From Anaerococcus sp. Marseille-P3625 (GTDB lineage Bacteria; Bacillota; Clostridia; Tissierellales; Peptoniphilaceae): a stretch of DNA of 64,000 bases. The stretch covers positions 397,262 to 461,261 of the forward strand of contig NZ_OCTP01000011.1 of assembly GCF_900232825.1 (NCBI RefSeq), given 5' to 3'. Positions 10,344 to 18,674 of the stretch are shown in pieces (the first letter of the stretch is position 1; every line of letters begins with the position of its first letter). The position numbers were made by a program, and so were the translations under genes. The notes under the pieces are model-generated. The model was not told the origin of the DNA. It saw only the letters and a list, made by a program, of their open reading frames with translations, and did not search any database.

Positions 10344-12045
10344 AGTTTCCTCTTTCGTAGCTTATAAATTTCTCTATAAATTCCTGTGGATTATAGGAAA
10401 TCTTTTTTGCCAACTTGTAAAGGCTTGTTTCTGTAAGAGAAGCTTTTTCTAAAAGCTCGGAATTTGCAAAAAGTTCCTTGGCAGATGTATCCGCCAAAAG
10501 CTTGCCATTGGCAATTACTAAAGTCCTATCAGTATATTCTTGGATCAGGTGCATATCGTGAGAAATCATTAATATTGTCAAATTTAATTTTTTATTTAAG
10601 CTTTTGATAAATTCCATAATTTCTGTGTAATGCTTATAATCCTGGCCTGCAGTTGGTTCATCAAGGATTAGAATTTGTGGATCCAAAATCAAAATTGATG
10701 CAATAGTTACTCTTCTTTTTTGTCCATAAGAAAGTGCTGCAATTGGCCAATTTCTAAATGGGTAAAGCCCACAAATTTCCAGGATTTTTTTTGTTTTTTC
10801 CTTGATTTCTTCTTCTTTTACATTTCTAAGTTTTAGGCCAAAGGAAACTTCTTCTATAACACTTGTCTTAGAAATCATTGCATTTGGATTTTGCAAGCAA
10901 AAACCGATTTTTTCGGCGATTTCTTTTATGGATTGATTTTTAATGTCCTTGTTAGCTAGGATAATTTCTCCACTTGTTGGTCGAATAAAACCACAAAGTA
11001 ATTTTGCTAGAGTTGATTTACCAGCTCCGTTTGGTCCAACAAGACTTACTATATCGCCCTTATTTATGGTAAAGGATAAATCTTCTAAGGTCTTTTTGTT
11101 TTTTCCATAAGAAAAGCAAAGATTTTTAATCTGTAAAATAGGATTTTTTTTACTTAAATCTTCCTGAACTTTTACTGAATCTGCCCAATTTTTTATTTTA
11201 CTTAGGTCATTTCCCAAAATATTTGTATCTTCAAAATTTGACAAACTATCATATTTCCCAACATCCACTTTGCTATAATCTAATGCCTTGATATAAAGAG
11301 GTTTTCTAACTCCAATTTCATCCAAAAGATTCCTCTTTAATAGATCGCTTGTTTTTCCATCAAAAATAAGTTTGCCATCATCTATTATCAATATCCTATC
11401 AGGCTTCATATTTAGAGCTTCTTCAAGCCTATGCTCGATTACTATAATACTGCAACCATAGTTTTGATTAAGTTTATCGACAAGTTTCATTGTTGATAGT
11501 CCGCTTGCTGGATCAAGATTTGCCAAAGGCTCATCAAGTAAAAGTATAGGCGTATGAGAAACCAAAACTCCAGCTAAAGAAACTCTTTGCTTTTGTCCAC
11601 CAGATAATTCTCCTGGTTTTTGTCCTAGTAAATCTTTTATAGCCAAAACTTCCGCCCATGAATTTACTTCTTTAAGCATCTCATCTTTTTTAACGTTGTC
11701 ATTTTCAAGAGAAAAAGCTATATCTTCAGCAACAGTCAAGCCTACAAATTGTCCATCTGTATCTTGCAAAACAGTTCCAACTTTAAGTGATAGGTCAAAA
11801 ATCGAAGATTCTTTTATATCTTTATCACAAATTTTGACATCACCTTTTATATCCCCATCGTAAGTATTGGGAATCTGAGCATTTATAGCTTTTGCTATTG
11901 TTGATTTGCCCGAGCCACTAGGGCCAATTATTAGGATTTTTTCTCCTTCTTTTATGGTAAAATCAATGTCTATGAGAGTTGGACTTTTTTGTGACTTGTA
12001 TTTAAATGTAAAATTAGTAAAATTTATTTCTCTATTATTGGTCAA
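10333..12045 (-). CDS. ECF transporter ATPase with two fused ATP-binding domains
   Basis: The 570-residue protein carries two complete ABC ATPase domains in tandem, replacing separate EcfA1 and EcfA2 subunits. Domain 1 has Walker A GPSGSGKST, signature LSGGQKQR and Walker B LLLDEPLANLD. Domain 2 (from about residue 300) has GPNGAGKST, a variant signature LSYGQKRR, and LILDEPTAGQD. It lies 2 bp downstream of the S-component gene and overlaps ecfT. It energises uptake of the ligand bound by the S component. Confidence 0.94.
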   Translation of the reverse strand: MTNNREINFTNFTFKYKSQKSPTLIDIDFTIKEGEKILIIGPSGSGKSTIAKAINAQIPNTYDGDIKGDVKICDKDIKESSIFDLSLKVGTVLQDTDGQFVGLTVAEDIAFSLENDNVKKDEMLKEVNSWAEVLAIKDLLGQKPGELSGGQKQRVSLAGVLVSHTPILLLDEPLANLDPASGLSTMKLVDKLNQNYGCSIIVIEHRLEEALNMKPDRILIIDDGKLIFDGKTSDLLKRNLLDEIGVRKPLYIKALDYSKVDVGKYDSLSNFEDTNILGNDLSKIKNWADSVKVQEDLSKKNPILQIKNLCFSYGKNKKTLEDLSFTINKGDIVSLVGPNGAGKSTLAKLLCGFIRPTSGEIILANKDIKNQSIKEIAEKIGFCLQNPNAMISKTSVIEEVSFGLKLRNVKEEEIKEKTKKILEICGLYPFRNWPIAALSYGQKRRVTIASILILDPQILILDEPTAGQDYKHYTEIMEFIKSLNKKLNLTILMISHDMHLIQEYTDRTLVIANGKLLADTSAKELFANSELLEKASLTETSLYKLAKKISYNPQEFIEKFISYERGNYER

Positions 12046-12047
12046 AT

Positions 12048-12602
12048 TTAATCTCTTTGTAAACTATTATCTGGTGTTTGTGTTTTTGTAAAGGCAATAA
12101 TTAAAATTGTTCCCAAGATTGCAACAGCTAGTGAATTCATCAATGCTGCAACAATTCCTTGCAAAAATACTTTATTAGCTGGTTCTTGGTAAATTAATAT
12201 ATCCAAAGTTGGAGCTACAAGTGCCCAAGCGATAAGATTTGTAATTAATTGTCCAATATTAAACTTAATAATGTCAGATTTGGTAAAAATTCCCTTGGCA
12301 ACATTTAAGCTCTTGCCAACTAATCCATAACCAACTCCTGTAATTCCAGAAGAAATTACCCAGCTAATCCACAAACCATAAGTTAATAAATCCTTAATTC
12401 CATGTCCTATTAAACCAATTAATCCACCTACAACTGGTCCAAAAATTACTGACATTAAAGCCAAAAATGGATATGTTGTTTCAAGTGATGTATTTGGTAT
12501 GCCAACTGGAATTGATAAGAAACGTCCTAAAATGAAAAATACTGCGGCACCAATGCCTATTGCTACGATTTTTGTAATTGTTGATTGATTTTTAAAATTC
12601 AT
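12048..12602 (-). CDS. ECF transporter S component, UPF0397 family
   Basis: This 184-residue integral membrane protein resembles the UPF0397 group of ECF substrate-binding subunits: GIGAAVFFILGRF near the start, PFLALMSVIFGPVVGGLIGLIGH at about 45-67, and an aromatic stretch around LLTYGLWISWV. Members are sometimes labelled riboflavin transporters by automatic pipelines, but the true ligand is not established. The gene sits between a SAM-hydrolase-family gene and the ECF ATPase, which points to a ligand linked to SAM, adenosine or methionine metabolism. That is inference from context only. Confidence 0.85.
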   Translation of the reverse strand: MNFKNQSTITKIVAIGIGAAVFFILGRFLSIPVGIPNTSLETTYPFLALMSVIFGPVVGGLIGLIGHGIKDLLTYGLWISWVISSGITGVGYGLVGKSLNVAKGIFTKSDIIKFNIGQLITNLIAWALVAPTLDILIYQEPANKVFLQGIVAALMNSLAVAILGTILIIAFTKTQTPDNSLQRD

Positions 12603-12610
12603 AATAACTC

Positions 12611-13450
12611 CTAAATAATTTTTTCTACTTCAATTGTCCAATCTGAACCAGTTCCAATGTTATAAGTTTTTGAAAAATTGCTTTGATTTATGGCAATTCC
12701 AAGATTTATAAGGGAATTTATATAAGCTACAACTTCTCCTTCTTTCACATCAGAAAAACTATGGCCAAATTGTATGTGATTTTCGTATTTTTTCGTATCT
12801 TTGTAATAAATTCTAATTTTTAAACTATCTCCGGTGTGAATATTATTTTCACTTAGCAAATCAGCTGGAATATTTGTCCACAAAGATCCAAATCTTATAT
12901 CGAGAATATCAACTGTGCCTTTGATTAAGCCATTATTAGCTCTTGCTTCATTGATATCAAAACTTACGATTTTTTCCTTGTCATAATCTTGCAAAGTCTC
13001 ATAATAAGACGGATTTGATGCTATTTTTGCAGCATTATAAGTATAAACATCACGACCGTGGAAGGTGTGAGATTTCTCAGAAAAAGGCAACCTATTGTTG
13101 TTTTCGTCAATAAGCTTACAAGATTTTATCCCAATATATTTTTTGATATGAGATAAGGTTCCATTATCTGGACTTACTATATAATGATCTGTCATAGTTT
13201 TTACTGCAATTGACTTACGGTTTGAACCAACTCCAGGATCCACAACAGAAACAAAGACTGTTTCTTTTGGCCAATATTTTATTGTTTGAATAAGCCTATA
13301 ACTAGCCTCAAAAATATTATATGGCATAATTTCATGGGTCAAATCATCAACTTTAATTTCAGAATCGACCATATTAGCCACTCCATGCATTGCAGATACG
13401 GCTCCATCTCCCAGACCAAAATCCGATTGAATAACTAATAACTTACTCAT
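12611..13450 (-). CDS. SAM hydrolase / SAM hydroxide adenosyltransferase family (DUF62)
   Basis: The 279-residue protein belongs to the chlorinase/fluorinase-like fold whose common bacterial members split S-adenosylmethionine with water to adenosine and methionine. Visible family motifs are QSDFGLGDGAVSAMHG near the N-terminus, VDPGVGSNRKSIAV (about 72-85) and FHGRDVYTYNAAKIA (about 127-141). It is the first gene of an operon with the ECF transporter, 8 bp before the S-component gene, and has a strong AAAGGAGG ribosome site. The biological reason for the pairing is not known. Confidence 0.9.
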   Translation of the reverse strand: MSKLLVIQSDFGLGDGAVSAMHGVANMVDSEIKVDDLTHEIMPYNIFEASYRLIQTIKYWPKETVFVSVVDPGVGSNRKSIAVKTMTDHYIVSPDNGTLSHIKKYIGIKSCKLIDENNNRLPFSEKSHTFHGRDVYTYNAAKIASNPSYYETLQDYDKEKIVSFDINEARANNGLIKGTVDILDIRFGSLWTNIPADLLSENNIHTGDSLKIRIYYKDTKKYENHIQFGHSFSDVKEGEVVAYINSLINLGIAINQSNFSKTYNIGTGSDWTIEVEKII

Positions 13451-13540
13451 AAAACCTCCTTTATAATAATATATTATAATTGATTTTTATTAATTTTAAA
13501 ATATTCGTTGAATTTTTATTTTTTTTTATTAATTAGAATT

Positions 13541-13573
13541 TTGACAAAAAAAGAAAAGCTAGCAACTAGCTTT
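13541..13573 (-). terminator. Terminator of the retropepsin-like gene
   Basis: AAAGCTAG (13555-13562) pairs with CTAGCTTT (13566-13573) around a 3-base loop, followed on the minus strand by CTTTTTTTG. The 3' arm overlaps the stop codon of the gene it ends. Confidence 0.8.
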
Positions 13574-14342
13574 ATCTTTTTACTCTTATATATCTCATTG
13601 GATTATACATTGCCCAGGTAGAATTTGTCAATAAATCTACTCCAAAAATTATATTTACGTCATTTTCTTTGATGTTTGGATTAACTTCTACCTTTGATAA
13701 GAAAATTTCATCTTGATCTATTTTTACTTTCAAAGGAGTTCTTAAGGTTAAATTTTCATTTCCCAGATCTAGCATATCGAGCGTTTTATCTTTTTCATCT
13801 TTTGAGATTAATTTATCAAATATTTCTTTTTTAACACAAGTAATAGGTCTTGATGTATCAAGGCTTGCAAGCATTCTTTCTCCTTCAAATTCAACATTTA
13901 TAACTAGAGAATTTGGCTTATCTTTGGCCTTAGTTTCTCTAAAATCGTCAATTTGAACTTGAAAATCTCCTATTCTAAGATCTCCCCTAAAGCAAAGCTG
14001 GCTTATTATATTCCAACCCAAAATCATATCAGCTGGAAATTTATTGCCCAAAGGATCTGCCATTAAATCAAAACTCTCATCGCTTGCTACAATTACTGGA
14101 GCTGACCCAATTTCAAGGCCTCCAAGTTTTAAATTTACCCTTGCTCTTCTCCATTTTCTTTTTTCGTCTATATATTTTTCATCGATATATTTGACATCAA
14201 TAGTATCTGCGATTGACTGTTTTAGAAGGCTATTGCCTCTTGTATCAAACATAGTAGTTACTTCTTTGCCAGAAACCAAAGTTTCTAAAAAAATGTAATT
14301 TAGGTATTTTTTGTCAGATAGTGGTATTTTGGTAAATTTCAT
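13572..14342 (-). CDS. Two-lobed retropepsin-like aspartyl protease homologue
   Basis: This 256-residue protein appears to contain two copies of a retropepsin-like fold. Lobe 1 has FDTRG (Asp33) and ends with ADMILGWNII (105-112). Lobe 2 has LDTSRP (Asp162) and ends with NIIFGVDLL (230-238). The DT(G/S)-then-ILG pattern is that of aspartyl proteases, but the Gly after DT is replaced by Arg or Ser. Catalysis is therefore uncertain and a binding-only role is possible. No signal peptide or membrane segment is seen, so it is likely cytosolic. It is monocistronic, with its own terminator. The family call is by pattern recognition. Confidence 0.6.
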   Translation of the reverse strand: MKFTKIPLSDKKYLNYIFLETLVSGKEVTTMFDTRGNSLLKQSIADTIDVKYIDEKYIDEKRKWRRARVNLKLGGLEIGSAPVIVASDESFDLMADPLGNKFPADMILGWNIISQLCFRGDLRIGDFQVQIDDFRETKAKDKPNSLVINVEFEGERMLASLDTSRPITCVKKEIFDKLISKDEKDKTLDMLDLGNENLTLRTPLKVKIDQDEIFLSKVEVNPNIKENDVNIIFGVDLLTNSTWAMYNPMRYIRVKR

Positions 14343-14624
14343 TAATTCTCCTTTTAATTATCTCTTTCTTAATCAAATAATTTCTCTTATATTTCTAACT
14401 TTCAAAATTTAAAAACTTTTGTAAAGAAAAATTTTCCCATAAATTCTTATCTTTTTATTATTATACCAAATATATATTTTGGGGTATATGATTTATAGAT
14501 AGTTTGCAAAAAAACAGCTAAAATTACAATAATGCAACTGGCAGTTGACAAATTTCCTAATCAAATTGGTGGAATGACAGGGCATTTTTTCATAGAATAT
14601 AGATGAGAAATTAAGGAGGATTTT

Positions 14625-15527
14625 ATGATTTTAGCAGATAAAATTATTAATTTAAGAAAAAAAGAATCAATGACCCAAGAAGATTTGGCAGCAAAAATAG
14701 GAGTTAGTCGTCAATCTGTTTCTAAGTGGGAATCCACTATGGCCATGCCTGATTTGGATAAGATAGTGAAGCTTTCTCAAATTTTTGGAGTTAGCACGGA
14801 TTTTCTATTAAATGACAAATTAGGAATGGAGGCTATTATAGTAGAAGATAGTGTAAGTGAAAGTAATGTCAAAACGATTGATAGTGAAATGTTAAACGAC
14901 TATCTTAAAATCTATGATAAGATTGCTGTTAATGTAGGATTAGCTATTTCTCTTTTGGTATCATCACCTATCCCAAGCACTTTGTTAAATAATCCAATAG
15001 GAAGTATTTTAACTCTAAGTTTTGTCGCTTTAGCAGTCGGACTTTTCCTTATTTCGGGGTTTAGCTCACAAAAATATGACTTTATAGAAAAAGAACCTTA
15101 TGATTTTTCCTATGGAATTGAAGGAGTGATTAACAAAAATATGGATGAATATAAGCCCATTGTTAGTAGAAATGTAATAATTTCAATAGCAATCTTTATT
15201 CTTTCTCCACTAATAATAATGATTTTTGAAAATAAAATTAATGATGATATATTGACAAGTATTTTTCTTTTCATAATAAGCCTAGGAGCTTATATAATAA
15301 GTCATACTATGGTCAAAAACTCAGCTTTTCAAGATCTATTAAAATACAGAAATCCAAAAGAGCAAATAAAGGATAATAGATTGGCAAAAGCGTCAGGAAT
15401 TCTTTGGGTTTTAGCAATTGGACTTGTTATAATACTTGGCTATCAAACAGGCAATTGGGAAAAAAGTTGGATTCCAATTATCGCAGCTATAGTTATACAA
15501 ATATCCATGGTTATATTTTTTGATTAA
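14625..15527 (+). CDS. XRE-family regulator with C-terminal membrane domain
   Basis: Residues 1-65 form a Cro/C1-type helix-turn-helix (MTQEDLAAKIGVSRQSVSKWE). After a linker, about residues 100-300 hold two pairs of hydrophobic helices separated by a polar loop around 145-185. Such fusions are presumed membrane-tethered DNA-binding sensors. The start has a very good AAGGAGG site. It is a single gene; the 280 bp upstream are AT-rich, with a TTGACA at about 14547 but no clear matching -10. It shares a terminator with the converging exporter operon. The signal and target are unknown. Confidence 0.8.
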   Translation: MILADKIINLRKKESMTQEDLAAKIGVSRQSVSKWESTMAMPDLDKIVKLSQIFGVSTDFLLNDKLGMEAIIVEDSVSESNVKTIDSEMLNDYLKIYDKIAVNVGLAISLLVSSPIPSTLLNNPIGSILTLSFVALAVGLFLISGFSSQKYDFIEKEPYDFSYGIEGVINKNMDEYKPIVSRNVIISIAIFILSPLIIMIFENKINDDILTSIFLFIISLGAYIISHTMVKNSAFQDLLKYRNPKEQIKDNRLAKASGILWVLAIGLVIILGYQTGNWEKSWIPIIAAIVIQISMVIFFD

Positions 15528-15542
15528 TATAGAAAGCAATAA

Positions 15543-15574
15543 AATTCCCTCAATTTAAAAAAATTGGGGGAATT
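15543..15574. terminator. Bidirectional terminator between converging genes
   Basis: AATTCCCTCAATTT (15543-15556) and AAATTGGGGGAATT (15561-15574) form a 14-bp stem with one G-U type pair. T-rich tracts follow on both strands, so it can end the plus-strand regulator and the minus-strand ABC exporter operon. Confidence 0.85.
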
Positions 15575-15584
15575 ACTTTTAATA

Positions 15585-16760
15585 TTATTTTTTCTTTTTG
15601 AAGAAAAATCCTTCAGTTGAATAGTTTAGGATATTTTTCTTGTAAACTTTCTCTCCAAATTTATAGAATAAAAAGATGGCTACAAGAAGTATTGCTATGG
15701 CAATTATTCCTGAAAGTAAATTTGCATAACCATTTAAAAGCCTTAATGGCATAAAGAATGTCGATGCAAATGGAAGATATGAGAGGATCTTTGAAATGAT
15801 CACATCTCCCTTGTTCATCAAAGTCATTGCTAAGAAAAACATTATGACAATGCCCATTGTTAAAGGCATGCCCATCTTTCCAGCATCTTCAATTTTTGTT
15901 GCAAATGAGCCTAGCATTCCAGCGACAACTAAAAATAAGAAGATTCCTAGCAAAAACAATACTATAATCTCAGCAAAAATGGCAAGAGAATTTGCATTTA
16001 CAGAAAAATCTAAAGGCAGACCATCAAGTATACCATAAGCTTTTGCTATGTTGAATCCTATAGTTCCCATTATTATATAAATTGCAATTTGTACAAGAAC
16101 TGCCCCGAAATTCCCAAGAATTTTGCCTTCAAAATAATCTCCAGGTCTAACTGATGAGAAAATAAATTCTATCATCTTTGTACCCTTTTCTGTAGCTGTT
16201 TCTGTTAATATAACATTGATAAAGGTTAGAGTTATCATATACATCAGTATCAAAAATACAAAATAAATCGCCATTCCTAAGAATTTATTGTCCTGATTTT
16301 TATCTGCAATTTGGTTAATTACAGGACTTTTTGCCAAAGATTTAACTTGATCTTCTTTTAGATTTGCATTTTTCATATTAATGCCATTTTGAATTTGACC
16401 TAAAGTGCTTTGTAGGATGACTTTCTCGCTCATAGAAGCCTTGCCCTCAAAATAATCTGCCACAACAATTCCATCTTCTTCTCTTACCTTTGCATAAGAA
16501 GATACTTCCTTATCGTCCAATAATTTCTTTAGCTCTTCTTCGCTTGTAATTTTAAAGTCATAGTTAGGATTATCTTCAAAATATGCTTTAAGATTATCAT
16601 CAGTAACTATTGCCATGTTCCCAGCCGAAGAACCTGTAAAATAGCCAATCAAAAGAGAAATTGCCATCATTATTATTGGAAATAAAACCATAAACCAAAA
16701 AGCTCCCGATTTTATTTGTCTAAGGAAAGTCTCTCTTGCAACAATTTTCATTCTATTCAT
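15585..16760 (-). CDS. ABC-2 type exporter permease
   Basis: About 391 residues from the start chosen here. One N-terminal membrane helix is followed by a large extracytoplasmic loop (about 40-160) and a cluster of five or six helices, the layout of NatB/YhaP-like export permeases. The motif ETATEKGTKMIEFIFSSVRPGDYFEGKILG (about 195-225) is typical of this group. The ATG at 16760 is preferred over upstream in-frame starts because a GGTGG/GGAAAG site lies just before it; it overlaps the ATPase gene by 8 bp. Substrate unknown. Confidence 0.88.
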   Translation of the reverse strand: MNRMKIVARETFLRQIKSGAFWFMVLFPIIMMAISLLIGYFTGSSAGNMAIVTDDNLKAYFEDNPNYDFKITSEEELKKLLDDKEVSSYAKVREEDGIVVADYFEGKASMSEKVILQSTLGQIQNGINMKNANLKEDQVKSLAKSPVINQIADKNQDNKFLGMAIYFVFLILMYMITLTFINVILTETATEKGTKMIEFIFSSVRPGDYFEGKILGNFGAVLVQIAIYIIMGTIGFNIAKAYGILDGLPLDFSVNANSLAIFAEIIVLFLLGIFLFLVVAGMLGSFATKIEDAGKMGMPLTMGIVIMFFLAMTLMNKGDVIISKILSYLPFASTFFMPLRLLNGYANLLSGIIAIAILLVAIFLFYKFGEKVYKKNILNYSTEGFFFKKKK

Positions 16761-17643
16761 AGCTTTCCACCACCTTTGCAAAAATTTCGTTTAAACTTGG
16801 TGCTTGTTGGTTAAATTGATAAACAAAGCCACATTTTTCAGAAATTTCTTTAAATAAATCTTTGGAATCTTCTTCATCAAATAATTCTATTTGCCAAATA
16901 TTTCCTATTTTTTTGTAGGCTTTGACCTTTCCTTCAATTATTGGGGAAATATCCTTATCAGTTTCTATGATGACTTTTTCTCTGGCAAAAGAATTTCTTA
17001 CCTCATTTGGACTTCCATTTAAAACCACCTTGCCATTTTTAAGCATCACAAGTTTGTTGCATAAGCTTTCGATATTTTCCATATTGTGAGATGAAAATAA
17101 AATGGTCATTCCCATGGCATTTAATTCTTTAATGATATCTTCTAAAAGTCTGATATTGTAAGGGTCAAGTCCTGATAATGGTTCATCAAGGATTACAAAT
17201 TCAGGCTTATAGATAATTGCTGCTAGAAGTTGAGTTTTTTGTTGGTTACCTTTTGATAGAGATTTGATTTTATCAGTAAGTTTTCCCTTAATTTCAAATC
17301 TATCAAACCATCTTTGAAGCTCGTCCTTGTCCAAATTTTTCATTTGGTTAAGTCTTGCAAAATATCTTATTTCTTCTTCTATGGTCTTTTTTGGTGAAAG
17401 TGATCTTTCTTCTGGCAAAAATCCGATTTTTTCTAGGGGAATTTTTGCTATTGGCTCATTATCGTATAAAATTTCGCCCTCATAATCGTCAAAAAAGTTC
17501 ATCATGCACCTAAAAAGCGTAGATTTTCCTGCCCCATTTTGACCAATCAAGCCGAAGACATCACCTTTTTCAACTGTAAAAGAGACATTATCCAAGGCTT
17601 GAACTTTGCCAAAAGATTTAGATATGTTGATTATCTCAATCAT
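16753..17643 (-). CDS. ABC exporter ATPase
   Basis: The 296-residue ATPase has Walker A GQNGAGKST (about 36-44), signature LSKGNQQK, Walker B FVILDEPLSGLD and a C-terminal extension of about 80 residues, as in YhaQ/NatA-type exporter ATPases. It pairs with the ABC-2 permease that overlaps its 3' end. Upstream, in the same direction, lie a small XRE regulator and a small membrane protein, so the exporter is likely controlled by that regulator. Substrate unknown. Confidence 0.92.
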   Translation of the reverse strand: MIEIINISKSFGKVQALDNVSFTVEKGDVFGLIGQNGAGKSTLFRCMMNFFDDYEGEILYDNEPIAKIPLEKIGFLPEERSLSPKKTIEEEIRYFARLNQMKNLDKDELQRWFDRFEIKGKLTDKIKSLSKGNQQKTQLLAAIIYKPEFVILDEPLSGLDPYNIRLLEDIIKELNAMGMTILFSSHNMENIESLCNKLVMLKNGKVVLNGSPNEVRNSFAREKVIIETDKDISPIIEGKVKAYKKIGNIWQIELFDEEDSKDLFKEISEKCGFVYQFNQQAPSLNEIFAKVVESYE

Positions 17644-17737
17644 AGCTTTACTCCTTTATAATATATTGTTAATAATTTTTAATGAATAATTAATATTTTC
17701 TAATAATTTTACTTTCATTTGTCAGTGCTTGACATTG

Positions 17738-17944
17738 CTAAAAATAAAATAAATCCTCAAATTTTTCATCCAAGGCTATACACAAAATCAATGCCAGCTT
17801 GGCAGTTGGGTTAAACTGACCAGTTTCAATTGAACTAATAGTGTTTCTAGAAACTCCTACTTCATCGGCTAACTTTTGTTGGGAATAACCCTTGGCTTTC
17901 CTTACTTCTTTTAGCCTATTTTTTAGTATCAATTCTTCATTCAT
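17738..17944 (-). CDS. Small XRE-family transcriptional regulator
   Basis: The 68-residue protein is almost entirely one helix-turn-helix domain (GYSQQKLADEVGVSRNTISSIE at about 19-40), of the short stand-alone XRE type often paired with small membrane proteins and ABC exporters. It lies 13 bp downstream of the small membrane protein gene, behind a consensus promoter flanked by two palindromic sites. Autorepression through those sites is the simplest model. The ABC exporter genes follow after 94 bp. Confidence 0.9.
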   Translation of the reverse strand: MNEELILKNRLKEVRKAKGYSQQKLADEVGVSRNTISSIETGQFNPTAKLALILCIALDEKFEDLFYF

Positions 17945-17957
17945 AGGTGAACCTTTA

Positions 17958-18275
17958 TTAGTTAAAACTCATAAAATGAGCGATAAGACTTAGTATTGCA
18001 CCAAGGGAGAATATTATTCCCAAAACTAGGTTATTCTTTTCTTTGATATATTTATATCTAACTATGTTCATAGTTCCCATAATAGCAAAGTATATGGCTT
18101 GAGCACCAAAATTATAAGTATTGAAAAAAAATTGATCTCCAGCTACTATTACAGCAGTCACAAATAGTCCTACTTGACTTGAAATCTTGCCTGCTTTTGT
18201 CAATGCATCTAATAGATATTCATCATTTTTCTCATAATCCTTTCTGCTTTTTGCCAGTATCTCTTCTCTGTCCAC
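17958..18275 (-). CDS. Small three-helix membrane protein (DUF6442-like)
   Basis: The chosen GTG start at 18275 is preceded by AAGGAG at 6 bp and yields 105 residues: a charged N-terminus (VDREEILAKSRKDYEKNDEY) and about three hydrophobic segments. The open frame extends upstream through the promoter and operator region, so the longer version is not credible. Proteins like this often sit beside short XRE regulators. No function is known. It is the first gene of the probable operon with the regulator and exporter. Confidence 0.75.
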   Translation of the reverse strand: MDREEILAKSRKDYEKNDEYLLDALTKAGKISSQVGLFVTAVIVAGDQFFFNTYNFGAQAIYFAIMGTMNIVRYKYIKEKNNLVLGIIFSLGAILSLIAHFMSFN

Positions 18276-18288
18276 ATTTTTCTCCTTA

Positions 18289-18305
18289 TTGACAAGTATA
18301 CTTGG
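18289..18305. promoter_or_regulatory. Proximal operator, palindrome CAAGTATACTTG
   Basis: A perfect 12-bp palindrome (18293-18304) lies within TTGACAAGTATACTTGG. It sits just downstream of the -10 on the minus strand, over the expected transcription start. A near-identical inverted copy lies 36 bp away. Likely bound by the XRE regulator of the operon. Confidence 0.7.
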
Positions 18306-18312
18306 TAATTTA

Positions 18313-18341
18313 ATTATACATATGCCAAGTGTACTTGTCAA
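18313..18341 (-). promoter_or_regulatory. Consensus sigma-A promoter of the XRE/ABC operon
   Basis: TTGACA (18336-18341) and TATAAT (18313-18318) on the minus strand are both perfect consensus boxes with an optimal 17-bp spacer. The -35 overlaps the distal operator, as expected for a strong promoter kept off by a repressor. Confidence 0.9.
18325..18341. promoter_or_regulatory. Distal operator, palindrome CAAGTGTACTTG
   Basis: A 12-bp palindrome (18326-18337) lies within CCAAGTGTACTTGTCAA, overlapping the -35 box. It mirrors the site at 18289-18305 over 17 bp with one difference. Confidence 0.7.
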
Positions 18342-18354
18342 CAAGAAATTTTTA

Positions 18355-18386
18355 AGACAAAAAAGAGACGAGCATATGTTCGTCTC
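18355..18386 (-). terminator. Terminator of the uvrBA operon
   Basis: GAGACGA (18365-18371) pairs with TCGTCTC (18380-18386); on the minus strand TTTTTTG follows. It lies just past the stop of the 90-residue protein. Confidence 0.85.
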
Positions 18387-18392
18387 CTAGAT

Positions 18393-18665
18393 TTATTTCT
18401 CAATATCGTCTAAGTTTAATTTGCTTATGTCGTCAATTCCCACAGATTTTAGTAAGTCGTCAATTTCTTTTGAATTTGCATTTATTTTTGCAATTAGATC
18501 TTTGGCTTTATCTTCTGTTAGATTGTCTAAGTTTATATCTTTTAGTCCTGGAATTTCATTTGGTAAATCAATCAATAAATCATTGCCATCTCCAAAAGAA
18601 AAGCTTACTGGTCTGCCATTTTTGCTTGTATCAATTTTATTATCTCTTTTATCTTCTAATCCCAT
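18393..18665 (-). CDS. Small acidic protein of unknown function downstream of uvrA
   Basis: The 90-residue protein is soluble and acidic. It has a central FSFGDGNDLLIDLPNEIPG stretch and a C-terminal helical part rich in Lys, Asp and Leu (LTEDKAKDLIAKINANSKEIDDLLKS). I do not recognise a family. It lies 9 bp after uvrA, has a GGAG ribosome site and precedes the operon terminator, so it is co-transcribed with the repair genes. Confidence 0.7.
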   Translation of the reverse strand: MGLEDKRDNKIDTSKNGRPVSFSFGDGNDLLIDLPNEIPGLKDINLDNLTEDKAKDLIAKINANSKEIDDLLKSVGIDDISKLNLDDIEK

Positions 18666-18674
18666 ATTTTTCTC

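Noticed and set aside
14547-14590. Promoter for the XRE membrane regulator starting from TTGACA at 14547
   Set aside because: No acceptable -10 box lies 16-18 bp downstream.
16761-16781. Longer start for the ABC-2 permease (MQRWWKA...)
   Set aside because: The extension overlaps the ATPase gene further and covers the ribosome site of the start at 16760.
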